Of a stretch of 43,705 bases of DNA, positions 35,628 through 43,567 are shown piece by piece; positions within the stretch are counted from its first letter, which is position 1, and every line of letters starts with the position of its first letter. The DNA comes from Hyphomonadaceae bacterium (GTDB lineage Bacteria; Pseudomonadota; Alphaproteobacteria; Caulobacterales; Aquidulcibacteraceae). Location: the NCBI GenBank assembly GCA_021299265.1, contig JAJTGP010000007.1, positions 1 to 43,705 of the forward strand, in the 5' to 3' direction. The translations under genes and the position numbers were made by a program. The notes under the pieces are model-generated. The model searched no databases and was not told where the DNA came from. It saw only the letters and a list, made by a program, of their open reading frames with translations.

Positions 35628-35645
35628 CACTGCATTGAGGCTAAC

Positions 35646-35690
35646 ATGCGAGGCTGGCCGTTCTTCGAAAGTAGGACGGCCAGCATGTTG
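35646..35690. promoter_or_regulatory. hairpin spanning two possible start codons
   Basis: CTGGCCGT (35654-35661) pairs with ACGGCCAG (35676-35683), and flanking AACATG/CATGTT extends the stem beyond a small bulge. It begins 18 bases after the pirin stop but is not followed by a T-run. It contains both upstream in-frame ATGs of the next gene (35646 and 35685), so it could act as a terminator or block translation. Confidence 0.45.
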
Positions 35691-36386
35691 TTCCACAAGC
35701 CTCCCTCCCCCACGCGTTCACGCCGCGATGCAGGCCATGAGGCCCGCCCTCGTGCTGTAGGGCCAAGGCCCAATGGGCCGGACACACCTTTGATGGAACC
35801 AGCGGCCCTGAGTCGCGCCCTTAGGCATGCGGCTTGGCGCGATCCACGGACTGAGCGCAAGAAATTCACCGAAGTCTATAGTGCCGTCCGCACCTTGGAA
35901 CGCACGGCCGCCTATTTGGATCAGGCTTTGGAGCGTTTGGCAGAAGTGGCAGAAGCGTTGCGGATTGGCCAAACGACCGAACACGACTTGATGCGCGGCC
36001 TGCAGGCTGCGCGCATTGAAGAATTGCTGGATAGTCTAGATCGCCTCTCGAAGATGGCGGCAGAAGGTGGCCTAAACTTGCTCAATAGTGAGTCCGATAG
36101 CCTCTATCTCGACTTTGGGCATGAAGCTTTTCGATATGTCCTACCCCCGTTTGACCTGCGCCGGGGCCCCAAGGGCCTGAACATTCCGCAAATCAAAGAC
36201 GGCTTTGAGAATAGTTCAGAGATCCAAACGATCAGCCAAGCTGTCGCTTTGGCCCAAGTGCGCGTCGGCCAATTCGCGGCCCGCCTGAGCCATGATGCCG
36301 GCATGCTCGTCCGCATGGCCAAGACCTATGAGGCCGATATCTCAGGTACAGGTGAAGATGACGCGACCCGCGACGGAACCGACTGA
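35646..36386 (+). CDS. helical flagellin-like protein of unknown role
   Basis: Up to 246 residues. Residues 1-50 are rich in arginine and proline and may not be coding; ATG 35793 (MEPAALSRALRHAAW) is a plausible true start. The core has long helices (YLDQALERLAEVAEALRIGQ). An EELLDSLDRLSKMAAEGGLN segment ending in LL resembles the N-terminal flagellin core, and the C-terminal ISQAVALAQVRVGQFAARLS recalls the terminal flagellin helix. The middle is shorter than in any real flagellin. No flagellar genes lie in the window. The flagellin likeness is an impression from motif order, not a firm family call. Confidence 0.65.
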   Translation: MRGWPFFESRTASMLFHKPPSPTRSRRDAGHEARPRAVGPRPNGPDTPLMEPAALSRALRHAAWRDPRTERKKFTEVYSAVRTLERTAAYLDQALERLAEVAEALRIGQTTEHDLMRGLQAARIEELLDSLDRLSKMAAEGGLNLLNSESDSLYLDFGHEAFRYVLPPFDLRRGPKGLNIPQIKDGFENSSEIQTISQAVALAQVRVGQFAARLSHDAGMLVRMAKTYEADISGTGEDDATRDGTD

Positions 36387-36453
36387 GTTACCGGCGCGGT
36401 CGACTGAACCATTCGGGCCCTTGACGCGTAAAGAGGCCTGAAAGGTAATCAAC

Positions 36454-36996
36454 ATGTTCAAAGCCCTCCAAAAGGCAGCCGCCCTCACAGCCGTCGCGCT
36501 GAGTTTGGCCGGTTGTGCTACGACCGCTGCCGCGCCAACCGCTAAAGCACCCCAACAGCTTGTTCTGGAAGACTATTTCAAGGGCAAGACCACCGCTTGG
36601 GGCGTATTCCAAGACCGCAACGGTACGCTGATCCGCCAGTTCAAGGTCGACATTGACGGCCAATGGGACGGTTCCGTTCTCACCCTCGATGAGCGCTTTG
36701 ACTATGCCGACGGCGCGAAAGAGCAACGCATCTGGAAAATCAAAAAGACGGGGCCGAACACCTATGAAGGCACCGCGGGCGATGTGCGCGGTGTGGCGCG
36801 CGGCCTCATTCAAGACAATCAATTGTCGTGGGTCTATGATGTCGACTTGAAGGTCGGTGAACGCACCGTCTTGGTGACTTTTGATGACCGGATGTGGTTG
36901 CAACCCGATGGCATTTTGATCAATCGGGCAAAGGTAAAGAAGTTCGGCATCGTCTTTGGCGAAGCGATCATCGTGTTTCAGCCAGTAAAGCCTTAG
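36454..36996 (+). CDS. DUF3833 family lipoprotein
   Basis: A 180-residue lipoprotein with a signal peptide ending LSLAGC. The domain runs from about residue 38, with VLEDYFKGKTTAWGVFQDRN, FKVDIDGQWDG and LDERFDYADGAKEQRIW, the pattern of the DUF3833 family. It ends with a strand-rich region (ERTVLVTFDDRMWLQPDGIL). The family has no known function; members are periplasmic or outer-membrane anchored. GAAAGG about 9 bases upstream fits the ATG. It probably has its own promoter. Confidence 0.9.
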   Translation: MFKALQKAAALTAVALSLAGCATTAAAPTAKAPQQLVLEDYFKGKTTAWGVFQDRNGTLIRQFKVDIDGQWDGSVLTLDERFDYADGAKEQRIWKIKKTGPNTYEGTAGDVRGVARGLIQDNQLSWVYDVDLKVGERTVLVTFDDRMWLQPDGILINRAKVKKFGIVFGEAIIVFQPVKP

Positions 36997-37123
36997 CCGA
37001 AGGTCAAGCCGCCACAAATTTAATGTTGGGCCACCTTGCCGAAACGTGATTTTGCGATCATTTTAGACACTGCTGGGCCCAATTTTCAGTCCTGTTGTGG
37101 GGTTGGATGAAGAGGAGAAAGAC

Positions 37124-37597
37124 ATGGTGAAGTTATTTTCTGCCGCTGCACTGCTCTTAGCGATGACTTTTGCTTCCACCGCATCTGCCGACCCGCTGCA
37201 AGTCAATGTGACCTATAGCGAAGCGGCCCAGAAAAAGATGGAAAAGACCTATGGCGTTCGTGAAAAAGCCGTCATTCAAGAGATGGTTGAACGTAGCCTG
37301 CGCGAAAGCCTTGGCGATCGGGTAGCCCGGGTTGATGTCGTGATCCACGATTTAACCGCCAATCGTCCGACCTTTAAGGAATTAGGCGACAAGCCGGGCC
37401 TGTCCATGCAAAGCTTTGGCATTGGCGGGGCGGACGTGTCTGGCAAAGCTTTTGACCAATCCGGCAATCTGATTGGCCAAGCCAGCTATGACTGGAGCGG
37501 GGACATCATTTGGGCCGATACGGCTTGGATCTGGTCGGATACAGACCGGACACTTTCTGTCTTCGCCCGGAAATTGGCACAAGCTGTTCCTGGCTGA
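37124..37597 (+). CDS. small exported protein of unknown family
   Basis: A 157-residue secreted protein, not placed in a family. The signal peptide VKLFSAAALLLAMTFA cleaves near ASADP. The mature part begins LQVNVTYSEAAQKKMEKTYG and ends with a helical segment (LSVFARKLAQAVPG). AGAGGAG (37111-37117) lies 6 bases before the ATG at 37124, which decides the start; the frame extends 9 codons further upstream. A strong terminator follows 37 bases after the stop. Confidence 0.85.
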   Translation: MVKLFSAAALLLAMTFASTASADPLQVNVTYSEAAQKKMEKTYGVREKAVIQEMVERSLRESLGDRVARVDVVIHDLTANRPTFKELGDKPGLSMQSFGIGGADVSGKAFDQSGNLIGQASYDWSGDIIWADTAWIWSDTDRTLSVFARKLAQAVPG

Positions 37598-37633
37598 GGT
37601 CTGTTCAGAAGCTCTCATGATGATCGAAACGAT

Positions 37634-37666
37634 AATAGCGGGGCCTACCGAGGCTCCGCTATTTTT
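37634..37666 (+). terminator. rho-independent terminator
   Basis: A 13-bp stem (AATAGCGGGGCCT / AGGCTCCGCTATT, one G-T pair) with a 4-base loop runs straight into a T-run (37662-37666). It lies 37 bases after the exported protein gene and ends that transcript. The A-rich left side means it could work in reverse too. Confidence 0.9.
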
Positions 37667-37943
37667 GCCCTCTGATGGGCTGTGGGGGCCAAGTACAAGC
37701 CTCAAACGATGTTTCAAATTCGAACAAGTGCCGACGGGGTCCGCCCCCTTGGTGCCGCGAACGATTTCCAATTCTGGTACATAATCGCGGGGAAAAGGCC
37801 CAAAAGCGCCTGAGAAGCCGTTTCATTCACAACAATGTGACAAATTACCCCAAAGAAATACTTACCATTAGGGGGTAAGTTTTCCGGGATTGGGCCAAAT
37901 CTTGCTAGTCAGGGTGAAAGCTTTTTGGGGAAGGATTCGTGCC
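37667..37943. other. intergenic leader before the acyltransferase gene
   Basis: About 275 bases without a convincing gene. The last part contains an inverted repeat ACTTACC (37860-37866) / GGTAAGT (37874-37880), and the right arm can also pair with TTACCCC at 37845-37851, giving two mutually exclusive hairpins. This may be an operator or an attenuator-like leader. A short frame overlapping the terminator has no support as a gene. Confidence 0.5.
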
Positions 37944-39077
37944 ATGACCAAGGTTACCCACGTTTCAGTAGCGTCACTTGATGGTATTACTGAGTTTGAG
38001 GAAACATTATTCTGCGCGTTTCGTGATGCAAACCCAGACTTGGCCAGCCCTTATTTCTCCGCTGACTTCTTAAAGTCGATTGCCCCGCATACACCTGGTA
38101 GCATGTTGGCGCGCTTTCACGACGGCGACGAGATTGTGGGCTTCTTTGCCTATCAGAAGCGCGGACAAAGCTTGCAGCCTGCAGGGGCGCCTTTGGCCGA
38201 TTATCATGCAGCCGTTATGAAGACCGGCTATGCGCCTGACTGGACGCTTCTTCTCGCTGCTGCTGGTGCCAAGCGCCTAGAATTTAATGGCTTGATTGGC
38301 GCTGACGGCCTCGACCGCGCGCCCATTGTCAAGCATCGCCAAATTGCCTCGGTCACGGTTGGCTTTGACGCTTGGTTTGCAGCTCAAAAAGCCCGTGCAC
38401 CAAAATACTTTAAAAACTTGGGCCGTTGCACCCGCAATGTTGCCAAGGATTTGCCAGACCTGAAATTTGAATGGACCGAAGTTAGTCCCGCCTTGTTGGA
38501 CTGGGTGCTGAATTTGAAGGTCGATCAATATAAGCGTTCTGGCATGCATGATGTGTTCAGCTGTGGCTGGACCCGCGATCTTTTGTTGGCTTTGGCGGAA
38601 CAAAAGACGGGCAATGCGTCCTTGATGGCTGGTGTTTACCGTCGCGGTGAGGAGTTGGTTGCCGCGGAAATCTGCTTGATTGATGGGGAAGATTTGCATT
38701 TCTGGTTCCCAGCCTACAACCCAGCTTATAGCCGCTATTCCCCCGGCCTGCTGTTGACTTTCGACATCATCCGCCACGCGGCTGATCTCGGGTTTAAGGT
38801 GTTTGATTTTGGCAGCGGTGGTGAAGCCTATAAGTCGCCCATGACGATAGACGGCCCGCTTTGCTATGAAGGCCAAGTCGGCCAAGCCTTGGCCCTGCCG
38901 GTGAAGAGCGAAAGTTTGCAACGCGCTTGGCTCAGCGTCTGGCGGCGCGCGCACATTGTCCGAGCCTGCGAAGTGTCGATTAAAGGTCAACTCTTAGCGT
39001 GTTGGCGTTTGTTGGAACGGGCGCACATCCGCGCGCGGGCACGTCTGGCGACGCGACAGCAGCAACCTGCGACCTAG
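37944..39077 (+). CDS. FemAB/GNAT-like acyltransferase, possibly HfsK-related
   Basis: A 377-residue protein of the GNAT/FemAB superfamily of the type found with polysaccharide genes (CelD/BcsL-like). The acyltransferase core lies in the second half: ASLMAGVYRRGEELVAAEIC, then DLHFWFPAYNPAYSRYSPGL and FKVFDFGSGGEAYKSPMT, matching the FemAB fold. In Caulobacter, HfsK is an acetyltransferase of this superfamily needed for normal holdfast; the resemblance plus the hfs locus makes a related role plausible, but the gene lies 29 kb away. AAGGA 8 bases upstream fixes the ATG at 37944. The stop overlaps the convergent queD stop by 4 bp. Confidence 0.75.
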   Translation: MTKVTHVSVASLDGITEFEETLFCAFRDANPDLASPYFSADFLKSIAPHTPGSMLARFHDGDEIVGFFAYQKRGQSLQPAGAPLADYHAAVMKTGYAPDWTLLLAAAGAKRLEFNGLIGADGLDRAPIVKHRQIASVTVGFDAWFAAQKARAPKYFKNLGRCTRNVAKDLPDLKFEWTEVSPALLDWVLNLKVDQYKRSGMHDVFSCGWTRDLLLALAEQKTGNASLMAGVYRRGEELVAAEICLIDGEDLHFWFPAYNPAYSRYSPGLLLTFDIIRHAADLGFKVFDFGSGGEAYKSPMTIDGPLCYEGQVGQALALPVKSESLQRAWLSVWRRAHIVRACEVSIKGQLLACWRLLERAHIRARARLATRQQQPAT

Positions 39078-39445
39078 AGGCCGATCTCCAGCGTACACAT
39101 TTCGCCCAGCGACGGCCGGGCGACCGATACGCGGCGCAAATTGGGGAGGCTTGGCTTCAAGCGCTCAGCTACCCACGCGCAAATGTTTTCCAGCGTCGGT
39201 GTCTCAAGGCCTTCGATCTCATTCAGGAACGAATGATCGAGCACATTGCGAACTTCGCTGATGGCCTTGGCGAGTTCGGCAAAGTCGCGCACCCAATGGT
39301 CTTTGCCATCGGCCTCATCCTCAACCGATACATCCAGCCGGAAGGAATGGCCGTGCAGACGGCGATAGGGATGGCTTTCATCGCCTTGGTGGAGATGATG
39401 GGCGGCGTCAAAAGTTACGCTTTTGGTCAAGAGGCAGCGGGTCAC
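39074..39445 (-). CDS. queD: 6-carboxytetrahydropterin synthase (QueD)
   Basis: Makes 6-carboxy-5,6,7,8-tetrahydropterin from dihydroneopterin triphosphate, early in queuosine synthesis. The 123 residues have the zinc-binding FDAAHHLHQGDESHPYRRLH (histidines) and GHSFRLDVSV. FLNEIEGLETPTLENICAWV carries the conserved TxExxxxW motif. It overlaps queE by 4 bp (ATGA) and is the last gene of the operon queC-queE-queD. Confidence 0.95.
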   Translation of the reverse strand: MTRCLLTKSVTFDAAHHLHQGDESHPYRRLHGHSFRLDVSVEDEADGKDHWVRDFAELAKAISEVRNVLDHSFLNEIEGLETPTLENICAWVAERLKPSLPNLRRVSVARPSLGEMCTLEIGL

Positions 39446-40077
39446 GGGATTCCAAGCATTTTATGAGTTTGCAGGCTCAATCGCCATTGTGGATGGGCAA
39501 GACAATAGCCGACCGCAGCTTGGGTGTTTTTGTCCGTGTGCGGGCCGTCCATCGGTTGCAGGAAAAAGTTGTCAAAGGCGAGGGCCTCAAACTGATCTGG
39601 CATCGCCAAAGCTTGCGGATAGACCAGCTTTAACTCATGGCCAGTGCGCTGAGCCAATGCGGCATTAGCCTTAGGACTGACACAGATCCAATCAATCCCT
39701 TCCGGGGCAGCAATCGTGCCATTGGTCTCCACCGCAATCTCAAAGCCTGCTTGATGCAGCGCGGCGATCAAGGGGGCGTCAAGCTGCAATAAAGGCTCTC
39801 CGCCCGTACAGACGACATAGGGGCGGCCTTGTTGCAGATCAGGCCAGAGCGACGCAACCGCTTCAGCCAAGGCTTCTGGGGTTTCAAACTTGCCGCCGCC
39901 TTCGCCATTGGTACCAACGAAGTCGGTGTCACAGAATTGGCATACGGCTTCATTGCGGTCCTGCTCACGTCCGCTCCACAGGTTACACCCCGCAAAGCGC
40001 AGGAATACGGCCGGACGACCTGCTTGGGCCCCCTCGCCTTGCAAGGTGTAGAAACGCTCTTTCACCATATAGGTCAT
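39442..40077 (-). CDS. queE: 7-carboxy-7-deazaguanine synthase (QueE, radical SAM)
   Basis: A 211-residue radical SAM enzyme converting carboxytetrahydropterin to 7-carboxy-7-deazaguanine. [20 protein letters not shown] is the family start. The cluster-binding cysteines lie in [20 protein letters not shown] and the following CDTDFVGT, a long form of CX14CX2C typical of this QueE type. [13 protein letters not shown] is the SAM-binding region. The start is set at ATG 40077, which overlaps the queC stop by 4 bp; a longer frame upstream is only the shadow of queC. Confidence 0.95.
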   Translation of the reverse strand: MTYMVKERFYTLQGEGAQAGRPAVFLRFAGCNLWSGREQDRNEAVCQFCDTDFVGTNGEGGGKFETPEALAEAVASLWPDLQQGRPYVVCTGGEPLLQLDAPLIAALHQAGFEIAVETNGTIAAPEGIDWICVSPKANAALAQRTGHELKLVYPQALAMPDQFEALAFDNFFLQPMDGPHTDKNTQAAVGYCLAHPQWRLSLQTHKMLGIP

Positions 40078-40814
40078 GGGGCCACGCGCGCGCCTTGAAC
40101 CGCCTGCCCCTGATGCTGGGCCTGCCATTGCTGCCAACCTGCTGCCCGCAACTCACACGCCGGACAGGTGCCACAGCCATACCCCCAGTCGTGCCGCATC
40201 GAACGGTCACCCGTGTAGCAGGTGTGGGAATGCTCCACCGTGAGGTCGATCAAGGCGTCGCCGCCTAGAGCAAACGCAAGGTCCCATGTCTGAGCTTTGG
40301 TCAGATACATGAGGGGCGTTGCCAGCTTAAACGAGACATCCATGCCAAGCGACAAGGATTGCTCCATCGCATCTAAAGTCGCCCGGCGGCAATCGGGATA
40401 GCCGGAATAATCCGTCTCGCACATGCCGCCGACCAAAACCCCAAGCCCACGGCGATAGGCTAATGCCCCAGCAAAGGTCAAGAATACCAGATTGCGCCCC
40501 GGTACAAAGGTTGTCGGCAGTCCAGACTCCGCCATGGCGATGGCGGTATCACGCGTTAGCGCCGTATCGGAGATTTGACCCAAGAGACCTAGGTCCAAGA
40601 GGTGATCATCGCCCAACTTGTTGCCCCACTGCGGCATAGAGGCGCGGATCGCATCCAAAATCACCAAACGCTGGTCGAGTTCCACCCGATGCCGTTGGCC
40701 GTAATCAAAGCCGATCGTCTCCACCCGATCATAGCGTGACAGCGCCCACGCCAAACAGGCAGTGGAATCCTGACCGCCTGAAAACAGGACAAGCGCGTGT
40801 TTGGGCTCAATCAC
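40074..40814 (-). CDS. queC: 7-cyano-7-deazaguanine synthase (QueC)
   Basis: Converts 7-carboxy-7-deazaguanine to preQ0 with ATP and ammonia. The PP-loop motif [16 protein letters not shown] lies near residue 10. [20 protein letters not shown] and the zinc-binding cysteines in HSHTCYTGD and [13 protein letters not shown] are family hallmarks. I place the start at GTG 40814, giving 246 residues, the normal length; the open frame continues 57 codons upstream but that part has no family match and is leader. It heads the queC-queE-queD operon, and an IS element has landed about 175 bases upstream. Confidence 0.93.
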   Translation of the reverse strand: MIEPKHALVLFSGGQDSTACLAWALSRYDRVETIGFDYGQRHRVELDQRLVILDAIRASMPQWGNKLGDDHLLDLGLLGQISDTALTRDTAIAMAESGLPTTFVPGRNLVFLTFAGALAYRRGLGVLVGGMCETDYSGYPDCRRATLDAMEQSLSLGMDVSFKLATPLMYLTKAQTWDLAFALGGDALIDLTVEHSHTCYTGDRSMRHDWGYGCGTCPACELRAAGWQQWQAQHQGQAVQGARVAP

Positions 40815-40989
40815 GAGGAAACTTTCACGGAAGCAAAACGGGGAGTTGGGCGGGCTCCATAGCCTATTTTTAGTAAAACCGAAACTGCCACAGCGCAGAA
40901 GCCTCGTCGCGCCGATCAAGCCAGCAAGGCCTAAAGCCCGCCAAGCTAGCTCGTCGCGTGTGAACAATTCCCATCCCATTGCCATTGAA
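40815..40989 (-). other. queC leader between queC and the IS element
   Basis: About 175 bases remain between the queC start and the IS end. Read on the minus strand this includes A/T-rich patches that could hold the promoter. I looked for a preQ1 riboswitch (a short H-type pseudoknot) and saw none. The upstream open frame that runs through it is not supported as protein. Confidence 0.4.
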
Positions 40990-42520
40990 CAGGTTTTTGG
41001 CGTTTTGAAGTATTCGGATTTGCAAGGTTTTGCTGTGTTTGGCAGATTTCCTTGCGATTTGGGTGCGCGGCTGCGCGAGGGGGGTAGCGCTTGGGCGGCA
41101 GTGCTGATTCAGTGTGCTGGCCTGTTCCATGGAGCTGATGATGCGCCCCAAGCCGCCTATTGCCGATGTGCCCGATGACCTGTTCCGCCAGCGCCTAACC
41201 TCGATCATCGATGCACGTCATCCGCTGGTATTGCTGGCTGCCCGGATCGACTGGGCAGCACTGGAGACCCGGTTTGCCGGACGTTTCGTGTCCGAGCGTG
41301 GCAGGCCTGCCTTGCCGGTGCGGCTGATGGTGGGCCTGCACCTTCTGGGCCAGATCAAGAACCTGTCGGATGAGGCAGTGTGTGCGGCATGGGTCGAGAA
41401 CCCTTACTTCCAGCACTTCTGCGGCGAGACCTTCTTCCAGCACACCCTGCCTGCTGATCGCTCGTCCATCAGCCGCTGGCGCTTGCGGATCAAGGAGGAG
41501 GACCTTGAGGTCATGCTGGCGGCAACCATCACCATGGCCACCAAATCCGGCGCGGTAAAGCCCGGTCAGCTTGAGCGCGTAACGGTTGATACCACTGTGG
41601 CCACCAAGGCGGTGGCCCACCCCACTGATAGCCATCTGATGGTGCGCGCCATCGAGCATCTGAACGCCACAGCCGAGGCCTGTGGGGTCCGCGTGCGTCA
41701 GTCGTATCTGCGCGTGAGCGCTCATGCCCGGCGCGAGGCTGCCCGCCTGATCCATGGGCACGGCCACAAGCAGGCCATGGCCCATCTGCGCTTCATACGC
41801 ATCAGGCTGGGTCGCTTGATCCGGGATATCACAGCAAAGACAAAGCCTGAGGACCGTGGCCCCGGCACCAGGCTGGCCACAGTGCTGGAGCGCGCCACCA
41901 CCATCCATGCCCAGGCCTTTGGAAAAAAGCCCGAGGGTGGCAAGCTCTATGCGTTTCATGCACCCGAGGTCGAGTGCATCGCCAAAGGCAAGGCCCGCGT
42001 GCGCTATGAGTTCGGCGTCAAGGCAAGCTTTGCCGTCACCAATGCCCGCTGCCCCGGGGGCCAGTTCGTGCTGGGTGCCCAAGTCCGCCCCGGTCTGCCG
42101 TATGATGGCCACACGCTCAAGGACCAGCTCGCCCAGGTCACCCGCATCACTGGCGCGCAAGTCCAGCGTGCCTATGTCGACCGGGGCTATCGTGGCCATG
42201 GCATCAAGGAGGCCAATGGACCCGCCGTCTATGTGAGCCACACCCGTGGCATCACCTCGCCTACCATCAAACGGGAACTGCGGCGGCGCAACGCCATCGA
42301 ACCTGTCCTTGGCCACATGAAAGCCGACGGCCGCCTCGAGCGCCACGCCTATGCCGGCACCCATGGCGATACCTATGCCATCATGATGGCAGCCATCGGC
42401 CACAACCTGCGCCTGCTGCTGGCATGGCTCAAAACACCTTTGCGCGCCATGATCCTCGCCCTGATCGCAACCATGATCCCACGCAGCCCACTCAGGGCTA
42501 CATAGACACCACAAACCAGC
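40990..42520 (+). mobile_element. IS5-family insertion sequence, about 1.5 kb
   Basis: One transposase gene with short flanks. Candidate terminal repeats: GGTTTTTGGCGTTT on the left (from 40992) and AGACACCACAAACC on the right (to 42517), which match at 11 of 14 positions when one is inverted. An alternative right end near 42537 matches 11 of 12 but overlaps a terminator. No clear target duplication is seen. Codon use is CTG-rich, unlike the TTG-rich neighbours, which fits recent arrival. Confidence 0.75.
41129..42505 (+). CDS. IS5-family DDE transposase
   Basis: A 458-residue transposase. The N-terminal DNA-binding part has RPALPVRLMVGLHLLGQIKN and FQHFCGETFFQHTLPADRSS, common in this IS5 group. 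The DDE core shows VTVDTTVATKAVAHPTDSHL (first aspartate), QVQRAYVDRGYRGHG (second aspartate) and RRRNAIEPVLGHMKADGRLE (glutamate). It appears intact, with no frameshift. The start may be ATG 41141, where GGAG is 6 bases upstream; 41129 is the first ATG. Its leucine and alanine codons are GC-richer than those of nearby genes. Confidence 0.93.
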   Translation: MELMMRPKPPIADVPDDLFRQRLTSIIDARHPLVLLAARIDWAALETRFAGRFVSERGRPALPVRLMVGLHLLGQIKNLSDEAVCAAWVENPYFQHFCGETFFQHTLPADRSSISRWRLRIKEEDLEVMLAATITMATKSGAVKPGQLERVTVDTTVATKAVAHPTDSHLMVRAIEHLNATAEACGVRVRQSYLRVSAHARREAARLIHGHGHKQAMAHLRFIRIRLGRLIRDITAKTKPEDRGPGTRLATVLERATTIHAQAFGKKPEGGKLYAFHAPEVECIAKGKARVRYEFGVKASFAVTNARCPGGQFVLGAQVRPGLPYDGHTLKDQLAQVTRITGAQVQRAYVDRGYRGHGIKEANGPAVYVSHTRGITSPTIKRELRRRNAIEPVLGHMKADGRLERHAYAGTHGDTYAIMMAAIGHNLRLLLAWLKTPLRAMILALIATMIPRSPLRAT

Positions 42521-42528
42521 ATCCAGCC

Positions 42529-42551
42529 AAAAAGCTGCCTCTCAAAGGCAG
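42529..42551 (-). terminator. rho-independent terminator of the repeat protein gene
   Basis: On the minus strand, 2 bases after the stop codon, CTGCCT-TTGAG-AGGCAG forms a 6-bp hairpin followed by C and five Ts (42533-42529). It ends transcription of the gene at 42553-43380. It lies between that gene and the IS element, so it is native flank if the IS ends at 42517. Confidence 0.8.
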
Positions 42552-42552
42552 A

Positions 42553-43380
42553 TTATCCCAAATGCGCCGAAATCGGATTGTTCACATGCGACTGGATAGA
42601 GTGCTTGCCCTCAGGCGTATCGACGCAAACAACCGGCACCCATTCATGGCGCTCCGGCGTTACTTCAACGTCGCGCTGCATGGTGCCCATACGGGCCTCT
42701 ACTTTGGTCCGGACTTCGCGGGCGGGTTCGACCAAGGTGTCAATTTTTACATCCCTGCTCTCAGCCTTAACATAGACCTCACGGACGGAGGGTGCCGTAA
42801 CAAGAACGCGCCGCTCAATGGTCTCTTCGAGCGCAGGTATACGCTCCCGCGTGACTTGTGCTGGCGCGATTTGCACCTCACGCTGCATCACCGCTGTCTT
42901 AGCTGGCTCTTCAACCAGACAATAAACTTCGCCCGTGGCCGCATCAATGCGGCGCACTTCTGAGCCCTTGCTACCGGGACGCCAAACCAATCGTGGCTCG
43001 CGGATCACCACTGTTACGGGACGGGTTCCAATCACGGCCGGGGAAGCACGCAAGCGCTCATGGGCAGGACGAACAAGAATCTTCTGCTGTTCAGTCCGGA
43101 AGGTGGGGGGCGTTACGACATAATCCTTGTACGCATCGCTCACCTGTAATGTCTTTACTTCAGTCTTAAATACGGGGTTGCTGACTTGCACGCTGTCGTG
43201 CGCATCACGGATCACCACGGGGACTGCCTCGGTGCGATAGGTCGCGGGAACAAGGACTCGCGCGAAACATTGTCCAGCTTTAGCTTGCGCCGGCATTTGT
43301 AGATTAAGCGGCTGTTGAGCCGTTGCCAGCGCTGGGGCTAGCAAGCATGCCGATGCAGACCAAAGCGCGATGCGTTTCAT
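42553..43380 (-). CDS. exported protein with tandem ~23-residue repeats
   Basis: A 275-residue secreted protein. The signal peptide ALWSASACLLAPALATA cleaves near AQQP. The mature part begins AGQCFARVLVPATYRTEAVP, a segment also seen at the N-terminus of some OmpA-family proteins, and continues as repeats of about 23 residues of the form P-A/T-x-Y/F-x-T-x4-V-x-V. Two halves each end with a tryptophan-proline or cysteine segment (GEVYCLVEE, EWVPVVCVD). There is no OmpA peptidoglycan-binding domain. TAAGG about 8 bases before ATG 43380 supports the start. A terminator follows at once. Function unknown, probably cell envelope. Confidence 0.82.
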   Translation of the reverse strand: MKRIALWSASACLLAPALATAQQPLNLQMPAQAKAGQCFARVLVPATYRTEAVPVVIRDAHDSVQVSNPVFKTEVKTLQVSDAYKDYVVTPPTFRTEQQKILVRPAHERLRASPAVIGTRPVTVVIREPRLVWRPGSKGSEVRRIDAATGEVYCLVEEPAKTAVMQREVQIAPAQVTRERIPALEETIERRVLVTAPSVREVYVKAESRDVKIDTLVEPAREVRTKVEARMGTMQRDVEVTPERHEWVPVVCVDTPEGKHSIQSHVNNPISAHLG

Positions 43381-43480
43381 TGATGCGACCTTACAAACGT
43401 TACTTGGTGCGACTATGCAGATATTCAAGTGGTGGTTACCAAGAGCAGAAAGTCATCATGAAGTTATGAAGTCAATAAAA

Positions 43481-43498
43481 ATCATGTATATACATGAT
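43481..43498. promoter_or_regulatory. 18-bp perfect palindrome
   Basis: ATCATGTATATACATGAT is fully self-complementary. It lies 2 bases before AAGGAG-like sequence (43500-43505) and an ATG at 43508. Its symmetry fits a dimeric repressor operator. The regulator is not known. Confidence 0.6.
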
Positions 43499-43507
43499 AA
43501 AGGAGTA

Positions 43508-43567
43508 ATGTTCACTTCGATCTTCGCGTCAAAGGCGAAGTTAGCACCTAAACAAGACGCCGAATTA
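43508..43567 (+). pseudogene. short reading frame cut by an IS5-like element
   Basis: An ATG at 43508, with AGGAG just before it (2-base spacing, unusually tight), opens a frame MFTSIFASKAKLAPKQDAEL that runs directly into the start of an IS-like sequence at 43568 and stops 11 codons later. The frame upstream may also continue through the palindrome. This looks like the 5' remnant of a gene interrupted by insertion. The family is not recognisable from 20 codons. Confidence 0.35.

Noticed and set aside
34791-35696. 301-codon minus-strand frame opposite the flavodoxin and pirin genes
   Set aside because: Both plus-strand genes have complete family motifs; the opposite frame shows none.
40815-40985. 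57-codon N-terminal extension of QueC
   Set aside because: No QueC has it; the PP-loop normally starts near residue 10, and GTG 40814 gives the normal length.
40815-40989. preQ1 riboswitch before queC
   Set aside because: Looked for the short pseudoknot pattern and found no matching stem-loop with an A-rich tail.
41195-42514. 439-codon minus-strand frame inside the IS
   Set aside because: Shadow of the intact transposase, caused by GC-rich codons.
42526-42537. GCCAAAAAGCTG as the right IS terminal repeat
   Set aside because: It matches the left end well over 12 bases only, and overlaps the T-run of a native terminator; the end near 42517 is more consistent.
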